Made by a program: the position numbers and the translations under genes. Under the pieces are notes generated by a model. That model saw only the letters and a program-made list of their open reading frames with translations, searched no databases and was not told where the DNA came from. A DNA stretch of 64,000 bases from a virus. Below, piece after piece: positions 7,040 to 14,287 of this stretch. The stretch is taken from positions 1 to 64,000 of IMG/VR virus record IMGVR_UViG_3300028377_000007. The stretch is one strand, 5' to 3'. Every line of letters begins with the position of its first letter. Positions within the stretch are counted from its first letter, which is position 1.

Positions 7040-7218
7040 TTAAATGTCAACAACAAATTTATCAATATTCAAAATAATAATTTGCTTTCCAGTTGGCAAG
7101 CTCTCATGTTTATGTTGAATGATATATGCATCACAATTAAATCCTTGAATAAATTTTTGTATTGAGTGTGAAAACCTATGATAATTTGAATAATTTACTC
7201 TACTCTATAGAATTTCAT
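7040..7218 (-). pseudogene. Small gene with an apparent frameshift
   Basis: A perfect promoter leads to an ATG at 7218, but the frame stops after seven codons. One frame over, an open frame continues to 7040 with a sensible sequence (FSHSIQKFIQGFNCDAY, then GKQIIILNIDKF). Total length is two bases short of a codon multiple, consistent with one lost base. About 59 residues if repaired; no family recognised. Sequencing error, decay or programmed frameshifting are all possible. Confidence 0.5.
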
Positions 7219-7224
7219 GGTGGT

Positions 7225-7253
7225 TATAATGTATATTTAACTTTAAATGTCAA
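7225..7253 (-). promoter_or_regulatory. Promoter of the 7040-7218 gene
   Basis: TTGACA, 17 bp, ATTATA, then 6 bp to the ATG; among the best promoters in the window. Confidence 0.75.
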
Positions 7254-7272
7254 GGTTTATCTCGCAATCAAA

Positions 7273-7310
7273 CAAAAAAGGGGAATAGCCCCACCACAAA
7301 ACTACTCCCC
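7273..7310 (-). terminator. Rho-independent terminator
   Basis: On the minus strand GGGGAGTAG pairs with CTATTCCCC (one G-U) over a 13-base loop, then six T. It follows the 7319-7525 gene. Confidence 0.75.
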
Positions 7311-7318
7311 AACCATGT

Positions 7319-7525
7319 TCAAGCTTTTTGGCAATCAGTCGGCTTATTTTTATTTAATATTTTTTCGCACTCTTCTAAAATGTCATCTTTTAAATCAAAT
7401 AATTCTTTAATTGCAGAAATTCTTTGAATAGCCCCATCTGTAAAATCTCCAACCCAGATAGCTTTGCCGTCTCGAACAATATCGACCACTGTTATTCTGT
7501 CTCGATTTGCGGCGAGAAAGCCCAT
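7319..7525 (-). CDS. Hypothetical protein
   Basis: 68 residues with a short beta part (RITVVDIVRDGKAIWVGDF) and a helical C-terminus with one Cys pair far apart. No domain recognised. No clear promoter of the local class; it may be read from the 7816 promoter. Confidence 0.6.
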   Translation of the reverse strand: MGFLAANRDRITVVDIVRDGKAIWVGDFTDGAIQRISAIKELFDLKDDILEECEKILNKNKPTDCQKA

Positions 7526-7567
7526 ACTTACAACGAAATTTAAATCTTTATAGTGTTTTCCATAACT

Positions 7568-7816
7568 CTAAGTCCTCAAAAAGTCAAGCAAATATTTCTT
7601 AAATTCTCCCACTGAGATATCCATAAGAGAACTTCCACGCGATCCGTTCGGGTCTTCGGCAATCTGGATCCAAGTATTGTAGAATTTGAATCTATAATTT
7701 AAGCCGTTGACGTTGACCTTAACAAAAACCCATTCGTTTTTATGATTCAAACGAGTCTTATTTAGTTGCTTTACAGCGTCTTCGGTGTTTCCCGCAATTA
7801 TTTCTAGTTCATTCAT
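7568..7816 (-). CDS. Hypothetical protein
   Basis: 82 residues, beta-rich middle (WVFVKVNVNGLNYRFKFY). No domain recognised. Leaderless start. Confidence 0.65.
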   Translation of the reverse strand: MNELEIIAGNTEDAVKQLNKTRLNHKNEWVFVKVNVNGLNYRFKFYNTWIQIAEDPNGSRGSSLMDISVGEFKKYLLDFLRT

Positions 7817-7822
7817 GGTTGT

Positions 7823-7851
7823 ACAAAAAGATATTTTTGTTATAAAGTCAA
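7823..7851 (-). promoter_or_regulatory. Promoter of the 7568-7816 gene
   Basis: TTGACT, 17 bp, TTTTGT, 6 bp to the ATG. The -35 contains the TGA stop of the upstream reading frame (GCT TGA CTT). Confidence 0.65.
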
Positions 7852-8238
7852 GCTATATTCGCAAAATCATCAATATAATATTGGGGAAATTTTTTGATTG
7901 TTTTTATTCTATCGTTCATTTCTTGTTTTGCTTTCTCCATGCTTCGGTGTTTAGTAGAAGACTGACCCCCTCCATAAACAGTATAAACAGGCTTGCTATT
8001 TGGCTTTATTTCAGTCCATGAGTGGCCAGAGTCAAATCCAAACTATTTGCCAATTATAACAATTCAAAGTAACCCTTTTTCTGGAAACAGGTCTATTGGA
8101 ATAATGCCAAGGCCAGCGGCAATAAAATTTAGTTGCTTTTTTATCCTTATAAAAAACTGTATCAAACCTCTTAGCTTTTGGCGAGTATTCTTTTAATACC
8201 TCATCTGTTGTCGGCTCTTGTCTGGCGTATATTTTCAT
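7848..8238 (-). pseudogene. Hypothetical gene split by an apparent +1 frameshift
   Basis: The first part (8032-8238) encodes 68 residues; the second (7848 to about 8028) continues one frame over with FGFDSGHSWTEIKPNSKP and a helical tail. Removing one base near 8030 joins them into a protein of about 129 residues. No family is recognised. Promoter: TTGACT, 17 bp, AATACT, 9 bp to the ATG. Confidence 0.5.
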
Positions 8239-8247
8239 TATTTTCAG

Positions 8248-8276
8248 AGTATTAAACGTTATTTGCTATAAGTCAA
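8248..8276 (-). promoter_or_regulatory. Promoter of the 7848-8238 gene
   Basis: TTGACT, 17 bp, AATACT, then 9 bp to the ATG, so the leader is about two bases. Confidence 0.68.
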
Positions 8277-8296
8277 TAAAATAATTCCCTATTTAA

Positions 8297-8327
8297 CAAA
8301 AGAGGCGACAGGATTTTACCCTGCCGC
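8297..8327 (-). terminator. Rho-independent terminator
   Basis: GGCGGCAGG pairs with CCTGTCGCC over a seven-base loop, followed by TCTTTT on the minus strand. Confidence 0.85.
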
Positions 8328-8372
8328 CCCCGATCATTCTTTTTGGATCCGCCCCGATCATTCTTTTTGGAT
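8328..8372. repeat. 21-bp direct repeat, two copies, 24-bp period
   Basis: CCCCGATCATTCTTTTTGGAT occurs at 8328 and 8352, between the stop of the 8372 gene and its terminator. Confidence 0.85.
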
Positions 8373-8737
8373 TAAGCTTTTACCTTGACTTTTTCAGCCT
8401 TGGTTTGTTCCTTGGCTTGTTCCTTTTCCAACTTGGCTTTTTCCTTGGCAGCGACCTCTTCCGCTTCTGGCAACCAAGCGGTTGTCTTTTGAACCGTAGT
8501 GTCCTTGACTTCCGCCGTTTCTTCGTCTCCAAACTGGTAGGTCTTTAGTCCCTTCATGCCTTGAGCGATAGCGTACTTGCGAGCCGTCTGAACCTCAGTT
8601 GGCTTGAGCTGAACGGAAGGAGTGTTTTCTTCAGTAAAGCCCCCCTTCTTAGTTGCGGCGATCATTTCGTCAAGCTCATTATGGTATGGCTTGCGGATTT
8701 CACGGTTATGGCGAACGGTGATGTTTCTGGTATTCAT
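8372..8737 (-). CDS. Hypothetical protein with Lys/Glu-rich tail, probably highly expressed
   Basis: 121 residues. The first 85 look folded; the last 35 are a low-complexity Lys/Glu/Ala tail (AKEKAKLEKEQAKEQTKAEK). GC content is higher than that of neighbours. Unlike them it has a 48-base leader that opens with a stable hairpin, a Shine-Dalgarno (AAGGA, 8 bp upstream) and a strong promoter, all signs of high expression. No family recognised. Confidence 0.75.
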   Translation of the reverse strand: MNTRNITVRHNREIRKPYHNELDEMIAATKKGGFTEENTPSVQLKPTEVQTARKYAIAQGMKGLKTYQFGDEETAEVKDTTVQKTTAWLPEAEEVAAKEKAKLEKEQAKEQTKAEKVKVKA

Positions 8738-8767
8738 TATATTGTCCTTAGTTTTTGTTGTTAGTAA

Positions 8768-8785
8768 ATAGTCATCCTTGACTAT
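8768..8785 (-). promoter_or_regulatory. 5'-terminal mRNA hairpin
   Basis: ATAGTCA and TGACTAT form a perfect 7-bp stem with loop AGGA exactly at the predicted transcript start of the 8372-8737 gene. Such 5' hairpins stabilise mRNAs; that role is inferred. Confidence 0.6.
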
Positions 8786-8792
8786 GAAAAAG

Positions 8793-8821
8793 AGTATTTC
8801 AGAAGTTATCTATAATGTCAA
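8793..8821 (-). promoter_or_regulatory. Promoter of the 8372-8737 gene
   Basis: TTGACA, 17 bp, AATACT; start predicted near 8786, leaving a true 5' leader. Confidence 0.75.
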
Positions 8822-8829
8822 TAGTTTTT

Positions 8830-9057
8830 TCAAGAAATCGAAACTTTTCTGCGATTCTCGATCATTTCGCTGATATCGACAGAAGTTGCTTTTTGAGTCA
8901 ATGCCCCCAAGCGGAAATTCAAAACGTTTTTAGCTTTGCCTTTTCCCGCTTCCAAAAAAGAAATAACGCGAATCTTGCCGCCATTCTCGTATTTAAGATT
9001 AGTGCGATAAAGATCGCTGTTGCGTTGCTTGCGAATGGTTTTCTGTATTACTTTCAT
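8830..9057 (-). CDS. Small basic protein
   Basis: 75 residues, Lys/Arg-rich N-terminus and a beta-like middle (KIRVISFLEAGKGKAK). No domain recognised. Leaderless start. Confidence 0.65.
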   Translation of the reverse strand: MKVIQKTIRKQRNSDLYRTNLKYENGGKIRVISFLEAGKGKAKNVLNFRLGALTQKATSVDISEMIENRRKVSIS

Positions 9058-9064
9058 GATTAAG

Positions 9065-9093
9065 AGACAATAGTGTTATTGTTGTGAAGTCAA
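9065..9093 (-). promoter_or_regulatory. Promoter of the 8830-9057 gene
   Basis: TTGACT, 17 bp, TTGTCT, then 7 bp to the ATG. Confidence 0.72.
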
Positions 9094-9468
9094 GAGTTTT
9101 TTTAAATCTTTGTTGAAGTAATTGCAGTAATCAAACAAAGTATCTGTTTGTTTTTGGGAAAGCTCTTTTTTTGTGAAAAAAAGTTCTAGGTTGTCATCAT
9201 AACCGATCCACGAACCATCTTTTATTCTAGCCCAACCCACCTTGAAAAGATAGTCGTCAAACAATTCTTTAAAAAATCTTCCACTCTTTAAAACAGATTG
9301 ATCTTTATTTAAAATAAAAACCCCTATATATTTAGCAACCCTATTATGCTCTGCCCCGCCGCAACAATAGAAATCCCCTTTCGGCGAAATCCAACCATTC
9401 CTAGTAAAAGAATCAGTTTCCTCGTGCTTCAGGTTTTCGAGGTTAGAAGAGTGAACTAAGTATTTCAT
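9076..9468 (-). CDS. Hypothetical protein
   Basis: 130 residues; GWISPKGDFYCCGGAEHNRVA in the first third, then alternating strands and helices. No domain recognised. Leaderless start. Confidence 0.7.
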   Translation of the reverse strand: MKYLVHSSNLENLKHEETDSFTRNGWISPKGDFYCCGGAEHNRVAKYIGVFILNKDQSVLKSGRFFKELFDDYLFKVGWARIKDGSWIGYDDNLELFFTKKELSQKQTDTLFDYCNYFNKDLKKLLTSQQ

Positions 9469-9474
9469 TATTAC

Positions 9475-9503
9475 AATAAATACTATTTATAGATCCTAGT
9501 CAA
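9475..9503 (-). promoter_or_regulatory. Promoter of the 9076-9468 gene
   Basis: TTGACT, 17 bp, TTTATT, then 6 bp to the ATG. Confidence 0.7.
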
Positions 9504-9721
9504 GGATTATTTGAGAAATTTCTAGAAATAATTTCTGCGATGGCTTTTTGGCCCTCTTTTGTTCCTATTCTCGATCCAGTAATAGAATACTCGTATATTT
9601 CTTTTGCTGATACAATCGCTCTGGTATCTTCCCCACAAGAAAAACAAATTCTGTTTCTGGTAAGTACTGTTCTTTCGCTCGAAGACCGGTTATTTAAGCA
9701 CTTTGGGCAAGTGGTTCTCAT
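9500..9721 (-). CDS. Zinc-ribbon protein
   Basis: 73 residues. Two CxxC knuckles (CPKC at 5-8 and CFSC at 27-30) make a zinc ribbon similar in layout to NrdR and Ogr/Delta proteins, followed by a helical tail. A small transcriptional regulator is plausible but unproven. Confidence 0.65.
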   Translation of the reverse strand: MRTTCPKCLNNRSSSERTVLTRNRICFSCGEDTRAIVSAKEIYEYSITGSRIGTKEGQKAIAEIISRNFSNNP

Positions 9722-9728
9722 ATTACTT

Positions 9729-9757
9729 TATTTAATTTAAAGTGCCGCGAAAATCAA
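9729..9757 (-). promoter_or_regulatory. Promoter of the zinc-ribbon gene
   Basis: TTGATT, 17 bp, TAAATA, then 7 bp to the ATG. Confidence 0.65.
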
Positions 9758-9993
9758 TATACATAAAATGCTATTCCTTCGTCGATGTTTTTTTCTTCAA
9801 CGTTGGCGCTTATGTTATTTGCATAAGGGTACTGGCCCCACTCCACGCCTTCAGATACAATATCCCTTTCTAACATGTCGTCATCGAAAGGATAGGTCTT
9901 GGTATTAACTAATACCCCAAACTTAAACTGTTTGTTATTTTCTCGGTCTAATCCCGAAACTACAAATGAGCGGATTCTATTTTCGTTTTCCAT
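9754..9993 (-). CDS. Hypothetical protein
   Basis: 79 residues from the ATG at 9993 (MENENRIRSF). An upstream ATG at 10029 would lie inside the promoter, so the shorter form is chosen. Beta-rich (FVVSGLDREN, KFGVLVNTKT). No domain recognised. Confidence 0.65.
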   Translation of the reverse strand: MENENRIRSFVVSGLDRENNKQFKFGVLVNTKTYPFDDDMLERDIVSEGVEWGQYPYANNISANVEEKNIDEGIAFYVY

Positions 9994-10000
9994 GCTTATC

Positions 10001-10029
10001 ATACAATAGAAAACTATAAGCTTTGTCAA
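10001..10029 (-). promoter_or_regulatory. Promoter of the 9754-9993 gene
   Basis: TTGACA, 17 bp, TTGTAT, then 7 bp to the ATG. Confidence 0.75.
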
Positions 10030-10046
10030 ACAAAAAGTTAAAATAC

Positions 10047-10193
10047 TTATTTATCTTTATAATCCTCGTGCCACCCCATTTCCTTGCTAAAAAAACTATA
10101 TAGTTTATAGCAACAACAAACCACGAACCCAAACGTTATTCCTATCGTAGCGAATAAGAGGTCTACAATCTTATTTAATGTTTTATTTGGCAC
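10047..10193 (-). CDS. Small membrane protein (GTG start)
   Basis: 48 residues with one membrane helix (LLFATIGITFGFVVCCCY) and a charged cytoplasmic tail. The only start in frame is GTG at 10193, which overlaps the previous small gene. Function unknown. Confidence 0.5.
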   Translation of the reverse strand: MPNKTLNKIVDLLFATIGITFGFVVCCCYKLYSFFSKEMGWHEDYKDK

Positions 10194-10242
10194 AAACAAA
10201 TATTAGGATTAACACAATAATAAAGACTTCGCCGCCGCCCAT
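10183..10242 (-). CDS. Tiny membrane peptide
   Basis: 19 residues, MGGGEVFIIVLILIFVCAK. Its ATG overlaps the upstream stop as TAATG, a typical coupling signal. Compare the 16-residue peptide at 3094-3144. Confidence 0.45.
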   Translation of the reverse strand: MGGGEVFIIVLILIFVCAK

Positions 10243-10415
10243 TATTTATCCCCCTCTTTGGATTTTTGAAACACTTCTGGACCACCATCGCTTGATAGTA
10301 GATTTCCCACTGGAATATCTGTTGAGGTTAAAAGTTTTTCAACTCTTTCCCTAAATTCAATCCACTCTTCGTCTGTGAATGCTCGTTTGTTATCATAGTA
10401 GTGTGAATATCCCAT
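10242..10415 (-). CDS. MGYSHYY-type small phage protein
   Basis: 57 residues opening MGYSHYYDNKRAFTDEEW. Many phage and plasmid proteins begin with a similar MGYxHYW motif followed by a helix; the usual longer C-terminal part is missing here. Function unknown. It sits four bases after the upstream stop. Confidence 0.6.
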   Translation of the reverse strand: MGYSHYYDNKRAFTDEEWIEFRERVEKLLTSTDIPVGNLLSSDGGPEVFQKSKEGDK

Positions 10416-10419
10416 AGTT

Positions 10420-10646
10420 TTATTTGTTTAGTTCAAACAGTCCAGTCGCTAAAATGATCTCTTCGACCTTCCAATAGTCTTCTAGTTCTTTCCGTAATTC
10501 GATTTTCCGTAAAGGTCTTCGTCTTCTTGAATCCAAGTGCCCTCGAAGTTCTCAGAGAAAGAGAAGATCATTTCTCCGTTTTCGCCTTCTTTTGAGAAGT
10601 AAGTTTCACCATTTGCATTTGTAAGAGTGTTGATTTTGTTTTTCAT
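10420..10646 (-). pseudogene. Small gene with an apparent homopolymer frameshift
   Basis: From the ATG at 10646 the frame runs to a stop near 10484. Adding one A to the run GGAAAATCG continues the protein naturally as IELRKELEDYWKVEEIIL and ends at 10420, four bases before the next ATG. About 75 residues, acidic, no family recognised. Confidence 0.55.
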
Positions 10647-10651
10647 ATTTT

Positions 10652-10702
10652 TCAGTTATTTATTTGGTTATCGGTGTGAAAACAGTGTCTTTTGGATTTC
10701 AT
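10652..10702 (-). CDS. Very short open frame
   Basis: 16 codons (MKSKRHCFHTDNQINN). The ATG overlaps the stop of the 10699-11400 gene (ATGA), and TTGACA, 17 bp, CACTCT at 10711-10739 points at it with 8 bp spacing. It may be a leader peptide for the following unit. Confidence 0.3.
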   Translation of the reverse strand: MKSKRHCFHTDNQINN

Positions 10703-11400
10703 TGTTTTTGAGAGTGAACTATTTTTGAGGTTTTGTCAATATTTATTTGAGTTGCCGCAGCCGCCTTTTTCTTGTTACTCCCATGAACAGGAAAAGCAAT
10801 AATTGTTTTGCGCTTTGCACGTTGGCACAATCCACAAGACATACAATTTACATATTCACTTTTAGTTGCGGGACAAATCGTTACTCGATTGCCTTGTTTC
10901 GTGTACTTTTCATCAAAATCTTCGGGCGCCACCGATACAACTGGACCGATACCAAGCTTTTTGTATTCATCCGCTTGGTCAAGATTGTTGGCGCTAAGAT
11001 TTACAGTCAAACCGTTTTCGTTGGCCATTTTAATGGCATCTCGATTTTTTTTCTTGCTTACGTCATGATGGGTATAAGTAAACATCCTTTTGTCCTTTGC
11101 CGCTTTAACAAGACCTTTTAAAAAAGAAAGATTAATTGTTTCATCTTTATTCTTGAGTAAATCCCCCGCTTGATTGTGTCTCATCAAAATTCCATCTGGC
11201 AAAGCCTTAATTGCTTTGAAGAATTCGCTTTGGGATAATGCGTTGCGCGAACGTTCCCATACTATTCTCAAAGGTCCACTGTTGGCATAACAACCGTTTG
11301 CTTTTAATGGACAAGAGTTTGGGCAACTATCGGGAGTTGTAGTAGTTACAGGGATCGGACCCGTCTTACGGTTGGAAGATTTCGCTGTTAAAATAAACAT
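10699..11400 (-). CDS. Conserved Cys-rich phage/plasmid protein
   Basis: 233 residues. It starts MFILTAKSSNRKTGPIPVT, with CPNSCPLKANGCYA at about 26-39 and a second cluster CMSCGLC at about 187-193. Several phages carry relatives, but I know no established function. The Cys pattern suggests a bound iron-sulfur cluster or zinc, and a remote link to Gp37/Gp68-type proteins is possible. Leaderless start. Confidence 0.7.
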   Translation of the reverse strand: MFILTAKSSNRKTGPIPVTTTTPDSCPNSCPLKANGCYANSGPLRIVWERSRNALSQSEFFKAIKALPDGILMRHNQAGDLLKNKDETINLSFLKGLVKAAKDKRMFTYTHHDVSKKKNRDAIKMANENGLTVNLSANNLDQADEYKKLGIGPVVSVAPEDFDEKYTKQGNRVTICPATKSEYVNCMSCGLCQRAKRKTIIAFPVHGSNKKKAAAATQINIDKTSKIVHSQKQ

Positions 11401-11406
11401 GATCGC

Positions 11407-11435
11407 TACAATGACGGCTCATCTTAAAATGTCAA
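11407..11435 (-). promoter_or_regulatory. Promoter of the 10699-11400 gene
   Basis: TTGACA, 17 bp, ATTGTA, then 6 bp to the ATG. Confidence 0.72.
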
Positions 11436-11457
11436 CCCCTTTTTTAAAAATATTTTT

Positions 11458-11838
11458 CTAAGACTTATATTTTTTAAATGCTGACTCTGGATACTTCATA
11501 ACCCTATTACCTTCATCAACAAGAAAGGGAAATTTTGTTGATCTAGGTTTGTAGCCTATAATCTTAACTGTTTTTCCGCAAACATTGATCTCTTTATTTA
11601 ATAGGTCTTCTGGAAGTCCATGAGAAAAAGAATAAGCTTTAAAATCCTGAGCTTCTTTTGTTTCTACTATTCCGTCTTCGTTTATTAGCGCGACTTGCAA
11701 TTTAAAACTCGCATTTTTATCGGTAAAACTCACATTCCCTGCGTTAATTTCTACGTTATATTTATCGCCCACGCTCTTCAAGGCTCTATTTATTTCGCTT
11801 CGCAATACTCTAAGGTTATCTCTTGTTATTTGGTTCAT
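11458..11838 (-). CDS. Conserved phage protein of unknown function
   Basis: 126 residues with a pattern I recognise from many phages: an N-terminal helix (ITRDNLRVLRSEINRAL), AGNVSFTDKNASFKL, and a C-terminal barrel-like part with IIGYKPRSTKFPFLV. Function unknown. Preceded by an A-rich leader without Shine-Dalgarno; probably co-transcribed with the 36-residue gene upstream. Confidence 0.7.
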   Translation of the reverse strand: MNQITRDNLRVLRSEINRALKSVGDKYNVEINAGNVSFTDKNASFKLQVALINEDGIVETKEAQDFKAYSFSHGLPEDLLNKEINVCGKTVKIIGYKPRSTKFPFLVDEGNRVMKYPESAFKKYKS

Positions 11839-11871
11839 GATTGTTTATTTAGTTTTTATTGTGGAATAAGG

Positions 11872-11982
11872 TTAGAATTTCGGCTCTTCATCATGAAGTT
11901 TGTTGATATCAGAAATAAAATCCCCTTTTTCGGCGCATATTGATTCCAAGAATCGAACTAGACTGATTAGTAGTTTTTTCAT
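11872..11982 (-). CDS. Small hypothetical protein
   Basis: 36 residues, an amphipathic N-terminal helix (KKLLISLVRFLESI) then a charged tail. Leaderless start. Confidence 0.55.
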   Translation of the reverse strand: MKKLLISLVRFLESICAEKGDFISDINKLHDEEPKF

Positions 11983-11989
11983 AGCCTAA

Positions 11990-12018
11990 AGTTAAAAAGA
12001 ATATTTGAAAAAAGTCAA
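11990..12018 (-). promoter_or_regulatory. Promoter of the 11982 unit
   Basis: TTGACT, 17 bp, TTAACT, then 7 bp to the ATG. The -35 includes the TGA stop of the upstream gene (GCT TGA CTT). Confidence 0.74.
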
Positions 12019-12179
12019 GCCTCTTTTTTGTACTTGCTTGGATTGTTCTTTTGTCTGGCCTTTAACTTCTTATTTGAAATAACTTCTCCAGTTACTGAAT
12101 CAACAGTTGTACCGCTTGCGCGACCAGCTTGTTTGAATTTTGGATTCTTAGGCTTTGGGCTCTTTGCTTTTTTTGACAT
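12015..12179 (-). CDS. Small basic protein
   Basis: 54 residues, Lys/Pro/Ser-rich, likely disordered and nucleic-acid binding. A-rich leader (AACTAAATAAACATC) before the ATG, no Shine-Dalgarno. Confidence 0.55.
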   Translation of the reverse strand: MSKKAKSPKPKNPKFKQAGRASGTTVDSVTGEVISNKKLKARQKNNPSKYKKEA

Positions 12180-12268
12180 GATGTTTATTTAGTTGTTTAT
12201 TTGGCGAAATTAATATTTAAAATATATGCAAAATCGTTAATATTTAAGAATATATGGTAAACTGGGCA

Positions 12269-12931
12269 TCACAAATCAGTAGTCACATCTAAGATTTTTT
12301 TAGAATTTTTCTGCCAGAATCCTTTTATTTTAATTTGGTTTCGGCGATTCCCACCGATGTACTCAATGATTTTACCCTTATGGTCATGAAGAGTAACAAC
12401 CCACTTAGATAAACTACTATGTCGATCAAAGTTTTGTAACTTGACGGTGTTTCCCCCTCCATCTAGATTACCAATATTAAAATTAATTGTTTTTTCTTGC
12501 TGGATTGCTATATTCCCAGAAAACAATTCTTTATAAGAATATATTTCTTCATTATTGGTTGTAAATTTCCAGCCGTATACTTTATAAGAATAATCCCTAT
12601 TGCCGCGATTTTCTAGTCTAATTTTTAATTCGTCATACCTTGCATTAGGAACAGCCTCGAAAATAGTAAAGGGGGCAGGAAGAATTTTTTTTAAATAAAG
12701 TATATCTTCGTCGCTCAAATCTTTAAAATCAACCCAAAAGAATCTCCCATCAGATCGGAGTATTTGAATCGATTTCCCCTCTAGCGTTTTTGCTTCTGCC
12801 TTAATGGTTTGTCCGCTTTTTGAGGTCCAAACCCTTGTTTCGCCCTCAACTTTTGTATGAGGAAATGAACCAAGACCTAAAGTAGAACAAAAAGCCCAAG
12901 TAGCAGATAAAAAGAATAGTATTGTTTTCAT
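12269..12931 (-). CDS. Secreted protein with SHD1-like N-terminal repeat
   Basis: 220 residues from the ATG at 12931. A signal peptide (about 1-20) precedes RVWTSKSGQTIKAEAK, an aspartate-glycine turn (RSDGRFFWVDF) and LSDEDILYLKK: the pattern of SHD1-like repeats I associate with Verrucomicrobia and Planctomycetes secreted proteins. The rest is beta-rich and unassigned. It is the main clue to a PVC host. The start follows the promoter geometry; ATG at 12940 would lie in the spacer. Confidence 0.65.
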   Translation of the reverse strand: MKTILFFLSATWAFCSTLGLGSFPHTKVEGETRVWTSKSGQTIKAEAKTLEGKSIQILRSDGRFFWVDFKDLSDEDILYLKKILPAPFTIFEAVPNARYDELKIRLENRGNRDYSYKVYGWKFTTNNEEIYSYKELFSGNIAIQQEKTINFNIGNLDGGGNTVKLQNFDRHSSLSKWVVTLHDHKGKIIEYIGGNRRNQIKIKGFWQKNSKKILDVTTDL

Positions 12932-12938
12932 TGTTAAC

Positions 12939-12967
12939 AATTAATAGTGTTTTTTTGTTTTTGTCAA
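12939..12967 (-). promoter_or_regulatory. Promoter of the SHD1-like gene
   Basis: TTGACA, 17 bp, TTAATT, then 7 bp to the ATG. Confidence 0.72.
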
Positions 12968-13731
12968 GGGTTATTTGCGAATTCGTTGATTTGTTTCCAA
13001 TGTTTGCGGGTAATTTCTACTCCAGAATCAAGTTTTACAGCTTCGATGTTACTGTTTCCAAAAGTACTAGAGACATTAAAGGCGTCTTCTAGCATTTTGA
13101 AACTAATTTCGGCGCAGCCATATTTAACTAAATGATCTTTAATTTTTCCCTCATAACCATTAATTTTCGGCATAGAAACATCAGGCTTATTAAATAGGGT
13201 TAAAAATTCATCAGAGCTAATTATTTTGCGCGAGCTGTATGGATATTGCCTTTCTATATAATCAATATAATTAGTTGTTATTTGCTCATTCTGCAATATA
13301 ATATGATCTAGCCTAATATTTTCGTAAAAAAGAATTAAAGTATTTACATTACCATTTCTACACTTTTCATTTTCAATACCATTTTCGATTAAAAAAGCTT
13401 GAAAAGCTTTTTGTTCAAACTCAGTGGAGAACTTAACAATATGGTTTTCAAAAATATTAAAGATTTTTTGTTTCATGTTTTTGTTTCTTTTGCTGTTTGG
13501 TAGATATTTTTCCTCAAATTTTTTGTAGGATAATACCGGAAATAGCTTTTTGTGATTGTTGCGGATATAATCCCAGCTACAATAATTATAATCCATATAA
13601 ACCCTAACAGGGTAATTGCTGCAATCTTTAGGAAAAGACACATAATTATATATTTTTATTGCAAAATCATAAATAGCTTTTTGCTGGATCTCGTTGTGAA
13701 TGATTACTTGAAATGCTTCTTGTATTTTCAT
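12964..13731 (-). CDS. Hypothetical protein, paralogue of 16528-17355
   Basis: 255 residues from the ATG at 13731. It shares with the 16.5-kb gene an N-terminal FQVIIHNE/FQVIIENE region, KFSTEFEQKAF/KFSSEFEQKQF, and a C-terminal block with PKINGYEGKI and KYGCAEI. No known domain. The promoter fixes the start and is nearly identical to the one at 14676. Confidence 0.7.
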   Translation of the reverse strand: MKIQEAFQVIIHNEIQQKAIYDFAIKIYNYVSFPKDCSNYPVRVYMDYNYCSWDYIRNNHKKLFPVLSYKKFEEKYLPNSKRNKNMKQKIFNIFENHIVKFSTEFEQKAFQAFLIENGIENEKCRNGNVNTLILFYENIRLDHIILQNEQITTNYIDYIERQYPYSSRKIISSDEFLTLFNKPDVSMPKINGYEGKIKDHLVKYGCAEISFKMLEDAFNVSSTFGNSNIEAVKLDSGVEITRKHWKQINEFANNP

Positions 13732-13738
13732 GGTTCGT

Positions 13739-13767
13739 ATATTTAAGAAAAAGTTCGCACAAGTCAA
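13739..13767 (-). promoter_or_regulatory. Promoter of the 12964-13731 gene
   Basis: TTGACT, 17 bp, AAATAT, then 7 bp to the ATG. Nearly the same sequence recurs at 14676-14704. Confidence 0.74.
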
Positions 13768-13778
13768 GCTTTATTTTA

Positions 13779-14246
13779 TCAAATACTAGAATAGTCTTCC
13801 TCAATTTTAAGAAGATCCATAATTGCGTCCACAATGCGCCTCAATGACCTCTCTAGTTTTATATTTCGTTCTTCTAGTTTTCGAGCAAAAATCGCTTCTA
13901 CAACTTTATCAGTGTAAGAATCAATAATAACTTCAATAATATCTTCTCGGCAAAGTTCTCCAGAATAATTTATTAGTAGTTTCTTTGTTTCTTTGCTTTT
14001 TTCTTCTGCGATTCTATACGCTTTAATCTTGCTTCTAAATTGCGATGGGGCGGCGCAAACAGCCTTCGCGATGGGAATGCCATCTTTTTTTCTATTGCAA
14101 ATTTCGTATTCTGCAATCCCCCAATAAGAATATTGTTTAGCTTTTCCTTTCGCCTTTGCGGAAGAAACTTTAATAACTGGAATGGGTCCAGAGATTTTCA
14201 ATAAATCAGATAGTATTTTTTGCGGATTTGTAAGCTCTTTTTTCAT
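13779..14246 (-). CDS. Hypothetical protein
   Basis: 155 residues from the ATG at 14246 (MKKELTNPQK). Basic N-terminal half with KVSSAKAKGKAKQYSYWG, then a long helical C-terminus. No domain recognised. An upstream ATG at 14321 is rejected because it would cross the promoter. Confidence 0.65.
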   Translation of the reverse strand: MKKELTNPQKILSDLLKISGPIPVIKVSSAKAKGKAKQYSYWGIAEYEICNRKKDGIPIAKAVCAAPSQFRSKIKAYRIAEEKSKETKKLLINYSGELCREDIIEVIIDSYTDKVVEAIFARKLEERNIKLERSLRRIVDAIMDLLKIEEDYSSI

Positions 14247-14255
14247 GATTGTTGC

Positions 14256-14284
14256 ATATTTAAGTAAAAAGTGGCGAAAGTCAA
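14256..14284 (-). promoter_or_regulatory. Promoter of the 13779-14246 gene
   Basis: TTGACT, 17 bp, AAATAT, then 9 bp to the ATG. Confidence 0.68.
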
Positions 14285-14287
14285 GCT

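Noticed and set aside
9993-10029. Longer N-terminus for the 9754-9993 gene
   Set aside because: The upstream ATG would lie in the -35/-10 region of a clear promoter. The same argument removes extensions at 4962, 12931, 13731, 14246, 17355, 29702 and 58371.
12269-12931. Firm host assignment to Verrucomicrobia
   Set aside because: It rests on a single SHD1-like repeat recognised by eye; kept only as a weak inference.
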